A DNA stretch of 34,286 nucleotides from Paenibacillus cisolokensis (GTDB taxonomy: Bacteria; Bacillota; Bacilli; Paenibacillales; Paenibacillaceae), in contig NZ_BOVJ01000122.1 of assembly GCF_018403665.1 (NCBI RefSeq), positions 1 to 34,286 on the forward strand. Direction: 5' to 3'. A model generated the notes under the pieces. The model did not search any database and was not told where the DNA came from. It saw nothing but the letters and a program-made list of their open reading frames with translations. This document shows, in pieces, positions 8,742-18,049 of the stretch. Every line of letters starts with the position of its first letter. Position 1 is the stretch's first letter. A program made the position numbers and the translations under genes.

Positions 8742-8804
8742 CTCGACAAAAATACTTTCATAAACGACATAATTCGACAGTATAAGTCGACAAATAATGT
8801 CGAA
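8742..8804 (+). promoter_or_regulatory. Cluster of Spo0A-box-like sites before the HD-domain gene
   Basis: TTCGACA (8773-8779) and TGTCGAA (8798-8804) are perfect 0A boxes; CTCGACA (8742-8748) and GTCGACA (8786-8792) differ at one position. The last three are spaced 12-13 bp apart and lie 25-55 bp before the ATG at 8829. The cluster overlaps the likely promoter; a weak candidate is TCGACA (8743-8748) with CATAAT (8768-8773), 19-bp spacer. Confidence 0.6.
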
Positions 8805-8828
8805 AAACGCGGGAAGGGGTGTTAACCC

Positions 8829-10145
8829 ATGCAGCATGCTCTGGCAGAAGAAAAAGTATTTAAAGACCCGGTTCACAAGTACATTTATGTACAGGATTCG
8901 CTTATCTGGAATTTAATTAATACCAGGGAATTCCAACGTCTTCGGCGTATCCGGCAGCTCGGAACTTCATATCTGACATTCCACGGCGCGGAGCACAGCC
9001 GGTTCTCGCATTCGCTCGGCGTATATGAAATTACGCGCAGAATCATATCGCAATTCGAGCGCAACGGCTACCCGGATTGGCCGACTGGCGAGAAGCTCGT
9101 CGCGCTTTGTGCCGCTCTGCTGCATGATGTCGGGCACGGCCCGTTCTCCCATTCCATCGAGCAAGTGTTCGACATGGATCACGAAGAGTGGACTTGCCGC
9201 ATTTTGCTTGACGACACCGAAATTCACCGGGTCCTGTCAGAAGTGTCGGCCGATTTCCCGGAACGGGTCGCTTCCGTAATTCGGAAAACCTATCATCACC
9301 CGATTGTAGTCAGCCTCGTGTCCAGTCAAATGGATGCGGACAGAATGGACTATTTGCTCCGGGACGCGTATTATACCGGCGTCAATTATGGGACTTTCGA
9401 CCTGGATCGCATATTGCGCGTTCTGCGCCCTTACCGCGACCGGATCGTGGTGAAGGACAGCGGCATGCATGCCGTGGAAGATTATTTGATGAGCCGGTAT
9501 CAAATGTACTGGCAAGTTTATTTTCACCCGGTAACCCGCAGCTCGGAAATTATTCTTAGACAAATTTTTCGCAGAGCCAAAGAGCTTTATGGGGGTGGGT
9601 ACCGATTTGGCTGGATGAACCGTTCGCTGCTCAAGCTGATTAATGGTACACTTACCGTCGAAGACTATTTGCGTTTGGACGAAGCGCTCGTCCAGACGGC
9701 GTTCAGTGAGTGGACCGCCGAACGGGACTGGCTGTTGTCCGATTTGTGCCGCCGGTTTTTGAATCGCAAGTTGTACAAATATATAACTGTTGACGAAGCG
9801 AATGAAACGATGCTGGCGGAAATGAAACGGCAATTCTTAGCGGCGGGGCTTGAACCCGAGTATCATCTGGAGGTCGATTACCCGTCCGATTTGCCGTATG
9901 ACGTATACCGGCCGGGTCCGGGGGATACAGGCGGCAAAAGGGACAAACCGCCGATACTGCTGGTGGACAAGCATGGAAAATTGTCGGAAATATCGTCGCA
10001 ATCCGACATCATCCATTCGATAACGGGCATTCAGCGCGGCCGCTATCACCTGTATTATCCCGAAGATTTGCTGCGGGAAGCGGCCGACCGCTTGTCGCCT
10101 GAAATCAAAAAATGGTTTTCATTGACGAACGAAAAGGAGATTTGA
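8829..10145 (+). CDS. HD-domain phosphohydrolase (YwfO family)
   Basis: A 438-residue HD-superfamily protein resembling B. subtilis YwfO and dNTP triphosphohydrolase-like enzymes. Metal-ligand motifs are visible: SRFSHSLGV near residue 57, LLHDVGHGPFSHS near residue 97 (the HD pair) and SSQMDADRMDYLLRDA near residue 175. Hydrolysis of dNTPs is inferred from the family; the natural substrate is not fixed. ATG 8829 follows GAAGGGG. In B. subtilis metS occupies this place between abrB and tatD, so the gene replaces metS here. It ends 7 nt before tatD, suggesting an operon. Spo0A-like boxes upstream hint at control at sporulation onset. Confidence 0.87.
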   Translation: MQHALAEEKVFKDPVHKYIYVQDSLIWNLINTREFQRLRRIRQLGTSYLTFHGAEHSRFSHSLGVYEITRRIISQFERNGYPDWPTGEKLVALCAALLHDVGHGPFSHSIEQVFDMDHEEWTCRILLDDTEIHRVLSEVSADFPERVASVIRKTYHHPIVVSLVSSQMDADRMDYLLRDAYYTGVNYGTFDLDRILRVLRPYRDRIVVKDSGMHAVEDYLMSRYQMYWQVYFHPVTRSSEIILRQIFRRAKELYGGGYRFGWMNRSLLKLINGTLTVEDYLRLDEALVQTAFSEWTAERDWLLSDLCRRFLNRKLYKYITVDEANETMLAEMKRQFLAAGLEPEYHLEVDYPSDLPYDVYRPGPGDTGGKRDKPPILLVDKHGKLSEISSQSDIIHSITGIQRGRYHLYYPEDLLREAADRLSPEIKKWFSLTNEKEI

Positions 10146-10152
10146 ACGCATC

Positions 10153-10941
10153 ATGACTGGATTGTTCGACACCCATACGCATTTGGACTCCCCTCGTTTC
10201 GACGGGGATCGGGAAGATGTCATTAAACGGGCAAGAGAAGCCGGCGTAGAACGGTTGGTCAATATCGGTTTTAACCGGGAGACCATTCCGACCACCATCG
10301 CGCTTGCGGAACGATATGATTTTATTTATGCCGCCGTCGGCTGGCATCCGGTCGACAGCATCGACATGAAACCTGATGATTTGCAGTGGATCGAAGAGCT
10401 GTGCGCGCATCCGAAGGTGGTGGCCGTCGGCGAAATCGGGCTTGATTATCATTGGGACACATCGCCGAAAGAAGTGCAGCATCGCGTATTCCGCGAACAG
10501 ATTGCGCTTGCCCGCCGGATCGGCAAGCCGATCATCATTCATAATCGGGACGCGCATGAAGATGTCGTGAACATTTTGCAGGAAGAGAAAGCAAGCGAAG
10601 TGGGAGGCATCATGCATTGCTTCTCCGGCAGCTGGGAAACGGCCAAACGATGCCTCGACATGGGCTTTTATATTTCCTTCGGAGGGCCTGTCACGTTCAA
10701 AAACGCGAGAGTGCCCAAAGAGGTGCTGGCCAAGGTGCCGCTTGACCGGTTATTGATTGAAACCGATGCCCCATATCTGGCGCCCGAACCTTTCCGAGGG
10801 AAGCGAAACGAGTCGGCTTATGTGAAATACGTAGCCGAGGCGGCGGCGGTAATAACAGGAAAAAGTGTGGAAGAAATTATGAAAATTACGATGGAAAATG
10901 CCAATCGCTGTTTTCGGCTTGAACGAAAAACGAACAGATAA
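10153..10941 (+). CDS. tatD: TatD family metal-dependent deoxyribonuclease (YabD)
   Basis: A 262-residue TIM-barrel hydrolase of the TatD family, with DNase or exonuclease activity in studied members. Metal ligands are in the expected order: FDTHTHLD (His7, His9), GEIGLDYH (Glu), PIIIHNRDA (His), MHCFSGS (His) and ETDAPYL (Asp). The length is typical (about 255-265). ATG 10153 has AAGGAG at 10134-10139, with the last codons of the HD-domain gene between, so translation is probably coupled. Confidence 0.95.
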   Translation: MTGLFDTHTHLDSPRFDGDREDVIKRAREAGVERLVNIGFNRETIPTTIALAERYDFIYAAVGWHPVDSIDMKPDDLQWIEELCAHPKVVAVGEIGLDYHWDTSPKEVQHRVFREQIALARRIGKPIIIHNRDAHEDVVNILQEEKASEVGGIMHCFSGSWETAKRCLDMGFYISFGGPVTFKNARVPKEVLAKVPLDRLLIETDAPYLAPEPFRGKRNESAYVKYVAEAAAVITGKSVEEIMKITMENANRCFRLERKTNR

Positions 10942-11048
10942 AGAGATCAAAGCAGATAGAGGGCGAAAAAACTGAATTTGTTTGATGAATTCGCCGATAT
11001 TTCCGATGTTTTTCCTGAAAAATCATGAATATCGTGTTTAATCGCATC

Positions 11049-11078
11049 TTTACAATGTGGTGGACTACAGAGTATCAT
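11049..11078 (+). promoter_or_regulatory. Candidate sigma-A promoter for the riboswitch-yabE transcript
   Basis: TTTACA (11049-11054) and TATCAT (11073-11078), each 5 of 6 matches, are 18 bp apart and lie about 50 bp before the riboswitch core. Between the tatD stop (10941) and this point I see only a weak GGCGAA/TTCGCC hairpin at 10962-10995 and AT-rich sequence. Confidence 0.5.
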
Positions 11079-11130
11079 CTATCACAGAGCTTAAGCGTTG
11101 TATTGGATTTCCAGTTCACAAATATTGTTT

Positions 11131-11316
11131 TCGCTTAATCTTCCGGCAGGAAGAGCGGGGGAACCAACAGCGGGACGATCGGCATCGATTGTCATCGCGT
11201 ACCAAACTATTTTGGGGTGAATTGAACGGCCCGAAGTCCGCGGATGAAGGCGCCGTTGATAGGGCGACTCTCTTGCCCGAACCCGACAGCTAACCTCGCA
11301 AGCGTTCCAAGAGAGA
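11131..11316 (+). ncRNA. Cyclic di-AMP riboswitch (ydaO/yuaA class)
   Basis: The conserved blocks of the ydaO/yuaA riboswitch appear in order: CGCTTAATCTT followed by a CTTCC/GGAAG hairpin and AGCGGGGGAACC (11132-11164), TTGGGGTGAATTGAACGG (about 11212-11229), and GCCCGAACCCGACAGCTAAC followed by CTCGCAAGCG (11276-11304). Members bind c-di-AMP and usually switch genes off, often before K+ transport and cell-wall hydrolase genes. It lies in a 614-bp gene-free stretch before the yabE-type hydrolase gene, followed by an intrinsic terminator. P1 boundaries are approximate. Confidence 0.93.
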
Positions 11317-11360
11317 TCAATCTCGTGCATCCACATTCCATGATTAACGGCAGCACCCGG

Positions 11361-11405
11361 GAAGCCACGAAACAGATCCTCTGTCGACGGCTTCTTTTTC
11401 TTTTT
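11361..11405 (+). terminator. Riboswitch expression-platform terminator
   Basis: GAAGCC (11361-11366) pairs with GGCTTC (11389-11394), with ACAGA/TCTGT extending the helix after an internal loop. TTTTTCTTTTT follows at 11395-11405. It lies 45 nt after the aptamer and 150 nt before the yabE start, as expected for ligand-controlled termination. The region 11406-11555 holds no other gene I can support. Confidence 0.8.
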
Positions 11406-11555
11406 GAATAATGTGTAAACCGTCGACATAGGGTTAATCATGGAGGTGACGAGAGGAGGACTGGAATGCGTGCCTGGTCACGCGACAACACAATAGTCAC
11501 GTCAAGGTATCATGCATGTACTTAGGCGGCGGGGCTATGAAGGAGGACCGAAGAA

Positions 11556-12704
11556 GTGGGCGTATTTTCGAAAAACACCCATGGTAAACGATCATCCAGC
11601 ATGTCTTTCGCAATGCGATGGAAGCATGAAAACTTGCGTTTGATTCTTCTCAGCGTCATTATTTCAATCGCTATGGCTTTCATGTTGTTGGTATTGTTAT
11701 ACGGATCGGCCAATCGAAGCGTATCTGTCGTTCTGGATGGACAGGAATCCGTTGTAAAGACGAAGCAGTGGGTATTGCAAGAGCTGCTGGAGGAGCAGTC
11801 CATCACGATCGGACCGTACGATAAGGTGTCCATGCCGCTCAACGGAGCGGTGAAAGACGGCGACCGGATTGAAATCGAAAAAGCCATTCCCGTCAAATTG
11901 AAGAACGGCAGCAAGGAATCGACCGTATTTACGACTGAAAAAACGGTCGGGTCTCTGATTCAGGAGATGAATATAGAAGTTCGCGAGCAGGATAAAGTGT
12001 TCCCTTCTCTCGATACCGAGCTGCAATCGAACATGAAGGTGCACGTCGTTCGAATCGATAAACATATAACCAAGCAGCAGCAAGAAATTCCGTACCAGGT
12101 CGTCAGGAAAGAAGACCCTACCCTGGAGAAAGGGAAGCAGAAGATCGTTCGTACCGGCAAGAACGGAGTCGTCGTCCGGAAATACGAAAAAATATTCCAA
12201 AACGGCATGCTCGTGTCGCACCGTCTCGTGACCAAAACGGTGCAGAAGCCGAGCGTGAGCCAAGTCGTCGCAATCGGCACGAAAAACCCGGAGCCGAAAG
12301 TTACATTGCTCAGTAATACCGGATCGGTCGGCACGGCGGCCGTATCGAAGGCCGGATTGACGTTCAAACCTAAGAAAACGCTGAAGAATGTAACGCTTAC
12401 CGCTTACTCCGCCGGCGTCGAATCTACCGGCAAAAGCGAAAACCATCCGGAATACGGCATTACCGCTTCCGGCGCGCGCGTTCAGGAAGGCCGCACGATT
12501 GCGGTCGATCCGAATGTCATTCCGCTGGGCTGGTGGGTATACATCGAAGGGATCGGCCTCAGACGCGCAGAAGATACGGGCGGCGCGATTAAAGGAAACA
12601 AAATCGACGTTTATTTCGACAGCGAATCGTACGCCACCAAATTCGGGCGCAAGCACGGCTATACCGTCTATGTGCTCGGTCCGAACAAACCGTCTTCAAA
12701 CTGA
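11556..12704 (+). CDS. yabE: YabE-type cell-wall hydrolase (DUF348-G5-3D)
   Basis: A 382-residue secreted or membrane-anchored protein like B. subtilis YabE. After a short basic region comes one transmembrane or signal segment (about residues 28-50), then tandem ubiquitin-like DUF348 repeats (about 54-165), a G5 domain (about 168-245) and a C-terminal 3D domain (about 280-378). The 3D domain has its three aspartates in AVDPNVIPLG, AEDTGGAIKG and KIDVYFDS, the fold of lytic transglycosylases that cut peptidoglycan glycan strands. GTG 11556 follows AAGGAGG. The c-di-AMP riboswitch upstream suggests it is repressed when c-di-AMP is high, tying wall cleavage to turgor and osmotic state. Confidence 0.93.
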   Translation: MGVFSKNTHGKRSSSMSFAMRWKHENLRLILLSVIISIAMAFMLLVLLYGSANRSVSVVLDGQESVVKTKQWVLQELLEEQSITIGPYDKVSMPLNGAVKDGDRIEIEKAIPVKLKNGSKESTVFTTEKTVGSLIQEMNIEVREQDKVFPSLDTELQSNMKVHVVRIDKHITKQQQEIPYQVVRKEDPTLEKGKQKIVRTGKNGVVVRKYEKIFQNGMLVSHRLVTKTVQKPSVSQVVAIGTKNPEPKVTLLSNTGSVGTAAVSKAGLTFKPKKTLKNVTLTAYSAGVESTGKSENHPEYGITASGARVQEGRTIAVDPNVIPLGWWVYIEGIGLRRAEDTGGAIKGNKIDVYFDSESYATKFGRKHGYTVYVLGPNKPSSN

Positions 12705-12758
12705 TCGCACCATCCGTGATTTATTCATATCGTAATCGTACAGCAAATATGCCATGAT

Positions 12759-12784
12759 AAGAAGAGGCGCCGCCTCTTCTTTTT
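12759..12784 (+). terminator. yabE terminator
   Basis: AAGAAGAGGC (12759-12768) and GCCTCTTCTT (12772-12781) form a 10-bp stem with a 3-nt loop, followed by T residues to 12784. Confidence 0.9.
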
Positions 12785-12845
12785 GCATGTATGTCCGAAT
12801 GTATCCTCTCATTAATGACGACGTATAAGGGAGTCGAAAAGTTGC

Positions 12846-14313
<1,468 letters not shown>

Positions 14314-14388
14314 CGGGTGGATGACGGTCGTCCCGGGTGCCGCTGCCGTCCGAACCAATGCCGGATTGCCTTGCCGGCGTTCCGCAGT

Positions 14389-14417
14389 CACCTTTGCTTC
14401 TGTCCGCCCATAGGATA
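14389..14417 (+). promoter_or_regulatory. Candidate sigma-K promoter of yabG
   Basis: CATAGGATA (14409-14417) fits the sigma-K -10 pattern CATAnnnTA, and CAC (14389-14391) supplies the short -35 AC element, with 17 bp between. B. subtilis yabG is transcribed by sigma-K in the mother cell. The predicted start site would leave a very short leader before ATG 14437, which lowers my confidence. Confidence 0.5.
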
Positions 14418-14436
14418 GACGAAGAGGTGATGGCCC

Positions 14437-15313
14437 ATGAACCAAGGGGACCTGGTCGTCCGCAAATCGTACGGCGGTGACGTGCTGTTCCGTGTTGAAT
14501 CCATCGAACCGATCGAGGAGCTTGCGATCCTGAAAGGCACAGATTACCGTTTGCTTGCAGACGCGCCGATTCCCGACCTGTCGGTCGTCCAAAATCCCGA
14601 GCAAACCCGTGCGGCGCAAGAAGTCCGCGTTAAAGTAAACGAATCGTTGCGCCGGATCTACGAACAGCGCGAACAACAAAACGTGCAAACCGATATCAGC
14701 ATCCGGCTGGCGCAAAAAATCAGCCTTATTTCGAAATGCCCGGCAAAGTGCTGCATTTGGACGGAGACGGCAATTACATGAAAAAAGCATGCAGCTGTAC
14801 ACGCAAATGCGCGTTCCGGCTTACGGGGTCCATATTCACGAATCGCAAATGCCCCATTTATTGCATCGTCTGCTTCCGCAAGTGAAGCCCGACATCGTCG
14901 TCATTACAGGACATGACGGCGTATTGAAAAACCGGCTGCCCAATGAGCTGCATAATATCAACAGCTACAAAAACTCCCTTAATTTCGTAAATGCCGTGAA
15001 AATTGCGCGCGAGTATGAAAAGACATTGGACGGCCTCGTCGTCATCGCCGGGGCATGCCAGTCGCATTTCGAAGCCCTTATTCAAGCTGGGGCGAATTTT
15101 GCCAGTTCACCGGGACGGATTTTGATTCACGCGCTTGATCCGGTTTATATTGCCATTAAAGCCAGTTACACCTCGATCAAGGATACGATCGATTTATCCG
15201 AAGTGATCCATGGCACGATCAGCGGGATAGACGGCGTCGGAGGCATCGAGACGATGGGCCGGCACCGGATCGGATTGCCGAAGCCCAAAATGGCCTTGAC
15301 GACGGTCATTTAG
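14437..15313 (+). CDS. yabG: Sporulation-specific protease YabG; two apparent frameshifts
   Basis: YabG is a mother-cell protease that trims spore coat proteins late in sporulation. Family segments are GDLVVRKSYGGDVLFRV at the start, MPGKVLHLDGDGNYMKK, DIVVITGHDGVLK, VIAGACQSHFEALIQAGANF and SSPGRILIHALDPVYI. The cysteine and histidine in AGACQSHFE are candidate catalytic residues. Two frame breaks lie at A runs 14714-14719 and 14781-14786. Adding one A to each gives a continuous protein of about 292 residues, close to the 290 of B. subtilis. Both look like homopolymer errors. GAGGTGATG precedes ATG 14437, and a terminator follows the gene. Confidence 0.92.
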
Positions 15314-15331
15314 ACGGATAGCGAAAAGAAA

Positions 15332-15364
15332 GAAAACGACATGCCCCAAGGACATGTCGTTTTC
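15332..15364 (+). terminator. yabG terminator
   Basis: GAAAACGACATG (15332-15343) pairs perfectly with CATGTCGTTTTC (15353-15364) around a 9-nt loop. The T-rich end lies inside the stem. Confidence 0.8.
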
Positions 15365-15419
15365 TCATATGGGGCTGCATAGAATCGGGGAAACGAGGGA
15401 AAAATAAATAAAAATTTCG

Positions 15420-15449
15420 TTGACAACCAAATATGCATGCTGATATAAT
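15420..15449 (+). promoter_or_regulatory. Upstream consensus sigma-A promoter of veg
   Basis: TTGACA (15420-15425) and TATAAT (15444-15449) are both perfect, with an 18-bp spacer ending in TGA, an extended -10 TGn. Confidence 0.85.
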
Positions 15450-15461
15450 TATTTATTTCAA

Positions 15462-15490
15462 TTGACAAATCCCCTCTTTTTGGGTATAAT
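15462..15490 (+). promoter_or_regulatory. Downstream consensus sigma-A promoter of veg
   Basis: Perfect TTGACA (15462-15467), a 17-bp spacer and perfect TATAAT (15485-15490). It lies 41 bp after the first promoter and places the start site near 15497, just before the veg binding site. B. subtilis Pveg is likewise among the strongest vegetative promoters. Confidence 0.92.
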
Positions 15491-15517
15491 GGACAAGGAA
15501 AGAGGTGGTTGTGGACA

Positions 15518-15793
15518 ATGGCTAAAAATGCACTGTCTGAAATCAAACGCAGCTTGGAAGCTCATGTCGGCTCTAAAATCCGTCTTCGAGCCAACGGTGG
15601 TCGACGCAAGACCATTGAACGTACCGGTGTGTTAGAGGAGATCTACCCATCTGTTTTCATCGTCAAGCTGGATCAGGAACAACATGCATTTAAGCGAGTC
15701 TCATACAGCTACGCGGATATTTTGACTGAATCGGTGGAAGTAACCGTGTGCAATGACGAAGGCCAGGTCCGCATTAACTATTTACCGCACTGA
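15518..15793 (+). CDS. veg: Veg protein
   Basis: A 91-residue Veg protein, strongly expressed in growing cells and linked in B. subtilis to biofilm gene expression through SinR. Hallmarks are [18 protein letters not shown], the basic stretch [18 protein letters not shown] and [12 protein letters not shown]. The fold resembles a small beta barrel. ATG 15518 has AGAGGTGG at 15501-15508; in-frame codons upstream lie within the leader. Two consensus promoters precede it and a terminator with nine T residues follows. Confidence 0.97.
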   Translation: MAKNALSEIKRSLEAHVGSKIRLRANGGRRKTIERTGVLEEIYPSVFIVKLDQEQHAFKRVSYSYADILTESVEVTVCNDEGQVRINYLPH

Positions 15794-15811
15794 GGCATCG
15801 CGCCGATTTGG

Positions 15812-15840
15812 GCACGGATTGCATTCCGTGCTTTTTTTTT
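15812..15840 (+). terminator. veg terminator
   Basis: GCACGGA (15812-15818) pairs with TCCGTGC (15825-15831), and nine T residues follow at 15832-15840. Confidence 0.92.
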
Positions 15841-15844
15841 GCCT

Positions 15845-15873
15845 GCATGCGGAACGGGAAACGACGCATAATA
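15845..15873 (+). promoter_or_regulatory. Candidate sigma-G promoter of sspF
   Basis: GCATG (15845-15849) fits the -35 GHATR and CATAATA (15867-15873) matches CATACTA at six of seven positions, with a 17-bp spacer. Small acid-soluble spore protein genes are typically read by sigma-G. Confidence 0.65.
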
Positions 15874-15909
15874 ACGGTATTACGAAAGCGGGAAGGAGTG
15901 AGGTTTGCG

Positions 15910-16095
15910 ATGAGTCGCAGACGCCGCAGCACGATGTCGGAGCAGCTCAAGAACGAGCTCGCGAAGGACCTCGGGTTTTATGATACCGTACAACGGGAAG
16001 GATGGGGCGGAATTCGCGCCAAGGATGCGGGCAATATGGTGAAACGGGCCATCCAGCTGGCCGAACAGGCGGCCGCGAAGCAGCATCGGCCGTAA
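15910..16095 (+). CDS. sspF: Small acid-soluble spore protein SspF (minor alpha/beta type)
   Basis: A 61-residue basic protein of the minor alpha/beta-type small acid-soluble spore proteins, which coat forespore DNA. It shows [20 protein letters not shown] and [18 protein letters not shown], with the conserved Gly-rich turn. B. subtilis sspF lies in the same place, between veg and ispE. ATG 15910 follows GGAAGGAG by 11 nt. A sigma-G-like promoter precedes it and a strong terminator follows. Confidence 0.92.
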   Translation: MSRRRRSTMSEQLKNELAKDLGFYDTVQREGWGGIRAKDAGNMVKRAIQLAEQAAAKQHRP

Positions 16096-16131
16096 CTCTT
16101 GCTCGCCATTTCCGACCGCTCCGTCACAGGT

Positions 16132-16182
16132 CGAAGCAAAGCCGATTGCACGGGATGCCGCAGCCGGCTTTGCTTCGCTTTT
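16132..16182 (+). terminator. sspF terminator
   Basis: A 13-bp perfect stem, CGAAGCAAAGCCG (16132-16144) with CGGCTTTGCTTCG (16165-16177), closes a 20-nt loop and is followed by CTTTTC. Confidence 0.82.
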
Positions 16183-16194
16183 CTAATGCCTGTC

Positions 16195-16203
16195 TGCTAT
16201 AAT
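16195..16203 (+). promoter_or_regulatory. Extended -10 promoter candidate for ispE
   Basis: TGCTATAAT at 16195-16203 is an extended -10 element with a perfect TATAAT. No good -35 is visible at 16-18 bp upstream. The start site would fall near 16210, before the ispE ATG at 16237. Confidence 0.55.
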
Positions 16204-16236
16204 AAGTGGAGCTAACAAAACGGACGGGTGAACGGG

Positions 16237-17090
16237 ATGAAAATTTATGAAAAAGCGCCGGCCAAAATCAACTTGCTGCTCGACGTTTTACATAAACGCG
16301 ACGACGGTTTTCATGAAGTTGAAATGGTAATGACGATGGTCGACCTTGCCGACCGTCTCGAAATGGAAGAGCTTCAACGGGACACGATTATCATATCGAG
16401 CCAGGCGGGCTATATTCCACTGGATGAAAAAATCTTGCCTTCCAGGCCGCCAAGCTGATTAAAGAACGCTACGACGTACGGAAAGGCGTTTACATACACT
16501 TGAATAAAAAAATTCCCGTCGCCGCCGGCCTTGCGGGCGGCAGCAGCGATGCAGCCGCAACTCTTCGCGGCTTGAACCGGCTGTGGGGGCTGCATATTCC
16601 CGAAGATGAGCTGTGCCGCCTCGGCGCCGAGCTCGGCTCCGACGTGCCGTTCTGCGTGACAGGCGGCACCGCGCTCGCTACGGGACGGGGAGAAAAGCTG
16701 CAGCGGATCGCCAATCCCCCGCAGTGCTGGGTCGTGCTTGCCAAGCCGCCGATTAATGTATCGACTGCGGATGTTTACGGCAAGCTTCGGGCATCCGAGC
16801 TGGAATATCACCCCTCGGCAGCGGATATGATCTCCGCGATCGAGAACCAGTCTTTCAACGGCGTTTGCGAGGCGCTCGGCAATGTGCTGGAGACGGTTAC
16901 GCTGAAGCTTTATCCGGAAGTGCGCCAGCTGAAAGAAAGCATGAAGAGACTTGGCGCCGACGGTGTTCTCATGTCAGGAAGCGGCCCGACCGTATTCGGC
17001 CTCGTCTCCAAGGAAGCGAAGCTGGCCCGTATTTATAACGGGTTGCGCGGCTTTTGCAAAGAAGTGTATGTGGTAAGAATGCTGACATGA
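16237..17090 (+). CDS. ispE: 4-diphosphocytidyl-2-C-methyl-D-erythritol kinase; one apparent frameshift
   Basis: IspE phosphorylates CDP-methylerythritol in the MEP route to isoprenoids, an essential cytoplasmic step. GHMP kinase motifs are present: [13 protein letters not shown] at the start, [20 protein letters not shown] (ATP binding) and [12 protein letters not shown] near the end. The frame breaks at an A run (16427-16432): adding one A restores [19 protein letters not shown] and a protein of about 284 residues, normal for the family. Because the gene is essential in MEP-only bacteria, real disruption is unlikely. I start at ATG 16237; an in-frame GTG at 16228 is possible. Confidence 0.93.
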
Positions 17091-17110
17091 GTTTCACGTT
17101 ATCCTTGCCT

Positions 17111-17155
17111 AAATCCGTATAAAAATGTTATATTGACATTATAATATACGGATTT
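17111..17155. promoter_or_regulatory. Inverted repeat over the purR promoter, PurBox-like
   Basis: AAATCCGTAT (17111-17120) is repeated inverted as ATACGGATTT (17146-17155), a perfect 10-bp dyad separated by 25 bp. The arms resemble PurR boxes (AWWWCCGAAC) but read CCGTAT. The dyad overlaps a possible promoter, TTGCCT (17105-17110) with TATATT (17129-17134), 18-bp spacer, and a second -10 TATAAT at 17140-17145. Autoregulation by PurR is inferred. Confidence 0.5.
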
Positions 17156-17196
17156 GGAATTATTGGATCAGGCAGGGGGAGAATAGCGTTGAAAAA

Positions 17197-18015
17197 ATGA
17201 AACGAAGTGCCCGTTTGGTCGAAATGACGCAATATTTGCTCAGCCGCCCCCACACGTTAATTTCGCTGACAGCATTTGCCGACAGGTATCAGGCGGCCAA
17301 ATCGTCGATCAGCGAAGATTTGGCGATTATCAAGGAAGTGTTCGAAGACGAGGGACTCGGCGAGCTGCACACGCTGGCAGGCGCCGCAGGCGGTGTCAAG
17401 TATATTCCGAAGATGAAGAGATCCGTTTCGCTGGACATTATGACAGAGGTGTGCCGTCAGCTGGAACAGCCGGAGCGCGTGCTCCCGGGAGGCTACTTGT
17501 ATATGACCGACATGCTCGGCCAGCCGCGGCTGCTTCAGGATGTCGGGCGCATTTTCGCCACCGCGTTTGCCGATCGGGATATCGATGTCGTCATGACGGT
17601 GGAGACGAAAGGGATTCCGCTTGCCTTTGCGACGGCCAACTGCCTCAATTTGCCTGTCGTCATCGTGCGCCGGGACAATAAAGTAACGGAAGGGTCGGCC
17701 GTCAGCATCAATTACGTTTCCGGATCGACCAAACGGATCCAGACGATGTCGCTTGCCCGCAGAGCACTGAAGGAAGGCTCGCGCGTCCTCATTATTGACG
17801 ACTTCATGAAAGCGGGAGGCACCGTGCAAGGCATGAGGGATTTGCTGAACGAGTTCAACGCCACAGTGGCGGGCGTCGGCGTGTTCGTCGAATCCGGCGA
17901 GATCGGAACCGAAGAGCGGCTGTTTAACGACTATGTCTCGCTTGCCAAGCTGACGGCCGTCGATATGAAGACGAAGCAAATGATCGTTGTACCCGGCAAT
18001 TACTTTGAATCTTGA
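17197..18015 (+). CDS. purR: Purine operon repressor PurR
   Basis: A 272-residue PurR: an N-terminal winged helix (about residues 1-75, [19 protein letters not shown]) and a C-terminal phosphoribosyltransferase-like domain whose PRPP loop reads [16 protein letters not shown]. In B. subtilis it represses purine genes and PRPP relieves binding. The start is uncertain. ATG 17197 is 16 nt after the GGGGGA site, while TTG 17189 is better placed but out of frame unless one A is added to the run at 17192-17197, which would give a start [10 protein letters not shown]. It is followed 34 nt later by ridA, as in B. subtilis purR-yabJ. Confidence 0.95.
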   Translation: MKRSARLVEMTQYLLSRPHTLISLTAFADRYQAAKSSISEDLAIIKEVFEDEGLGELHTLAGAAGGVKYIPKMKRSVSLDIMTEVCRQLEQPERVLPGGYLYMTDMLGQPRLLQDVGRIFATAFADRDIDVVMTVETKGIPLAFATANCLNLPVVIVRRDNKVTEGSAVSINYVSGSTKRIQTMSLARRALKEGSRVLIIDDFMKAGGTVQGMRDLLNEFNATVAGVGVFVESGEIGTEERLFNDYVSLAKLTAVDMKTKQMIVVPGNYFES

Positions 18016-18049
18016 CAACGGCGAAAGAACCGAATGGAGGATGATCAGA

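Noticed and set aside
10962-10995. GGCGAA/TTCGCC hairpin after tatD as terminator
   Set aside because: The stem is only 6 bp with a 22-nt loop and no T tract.
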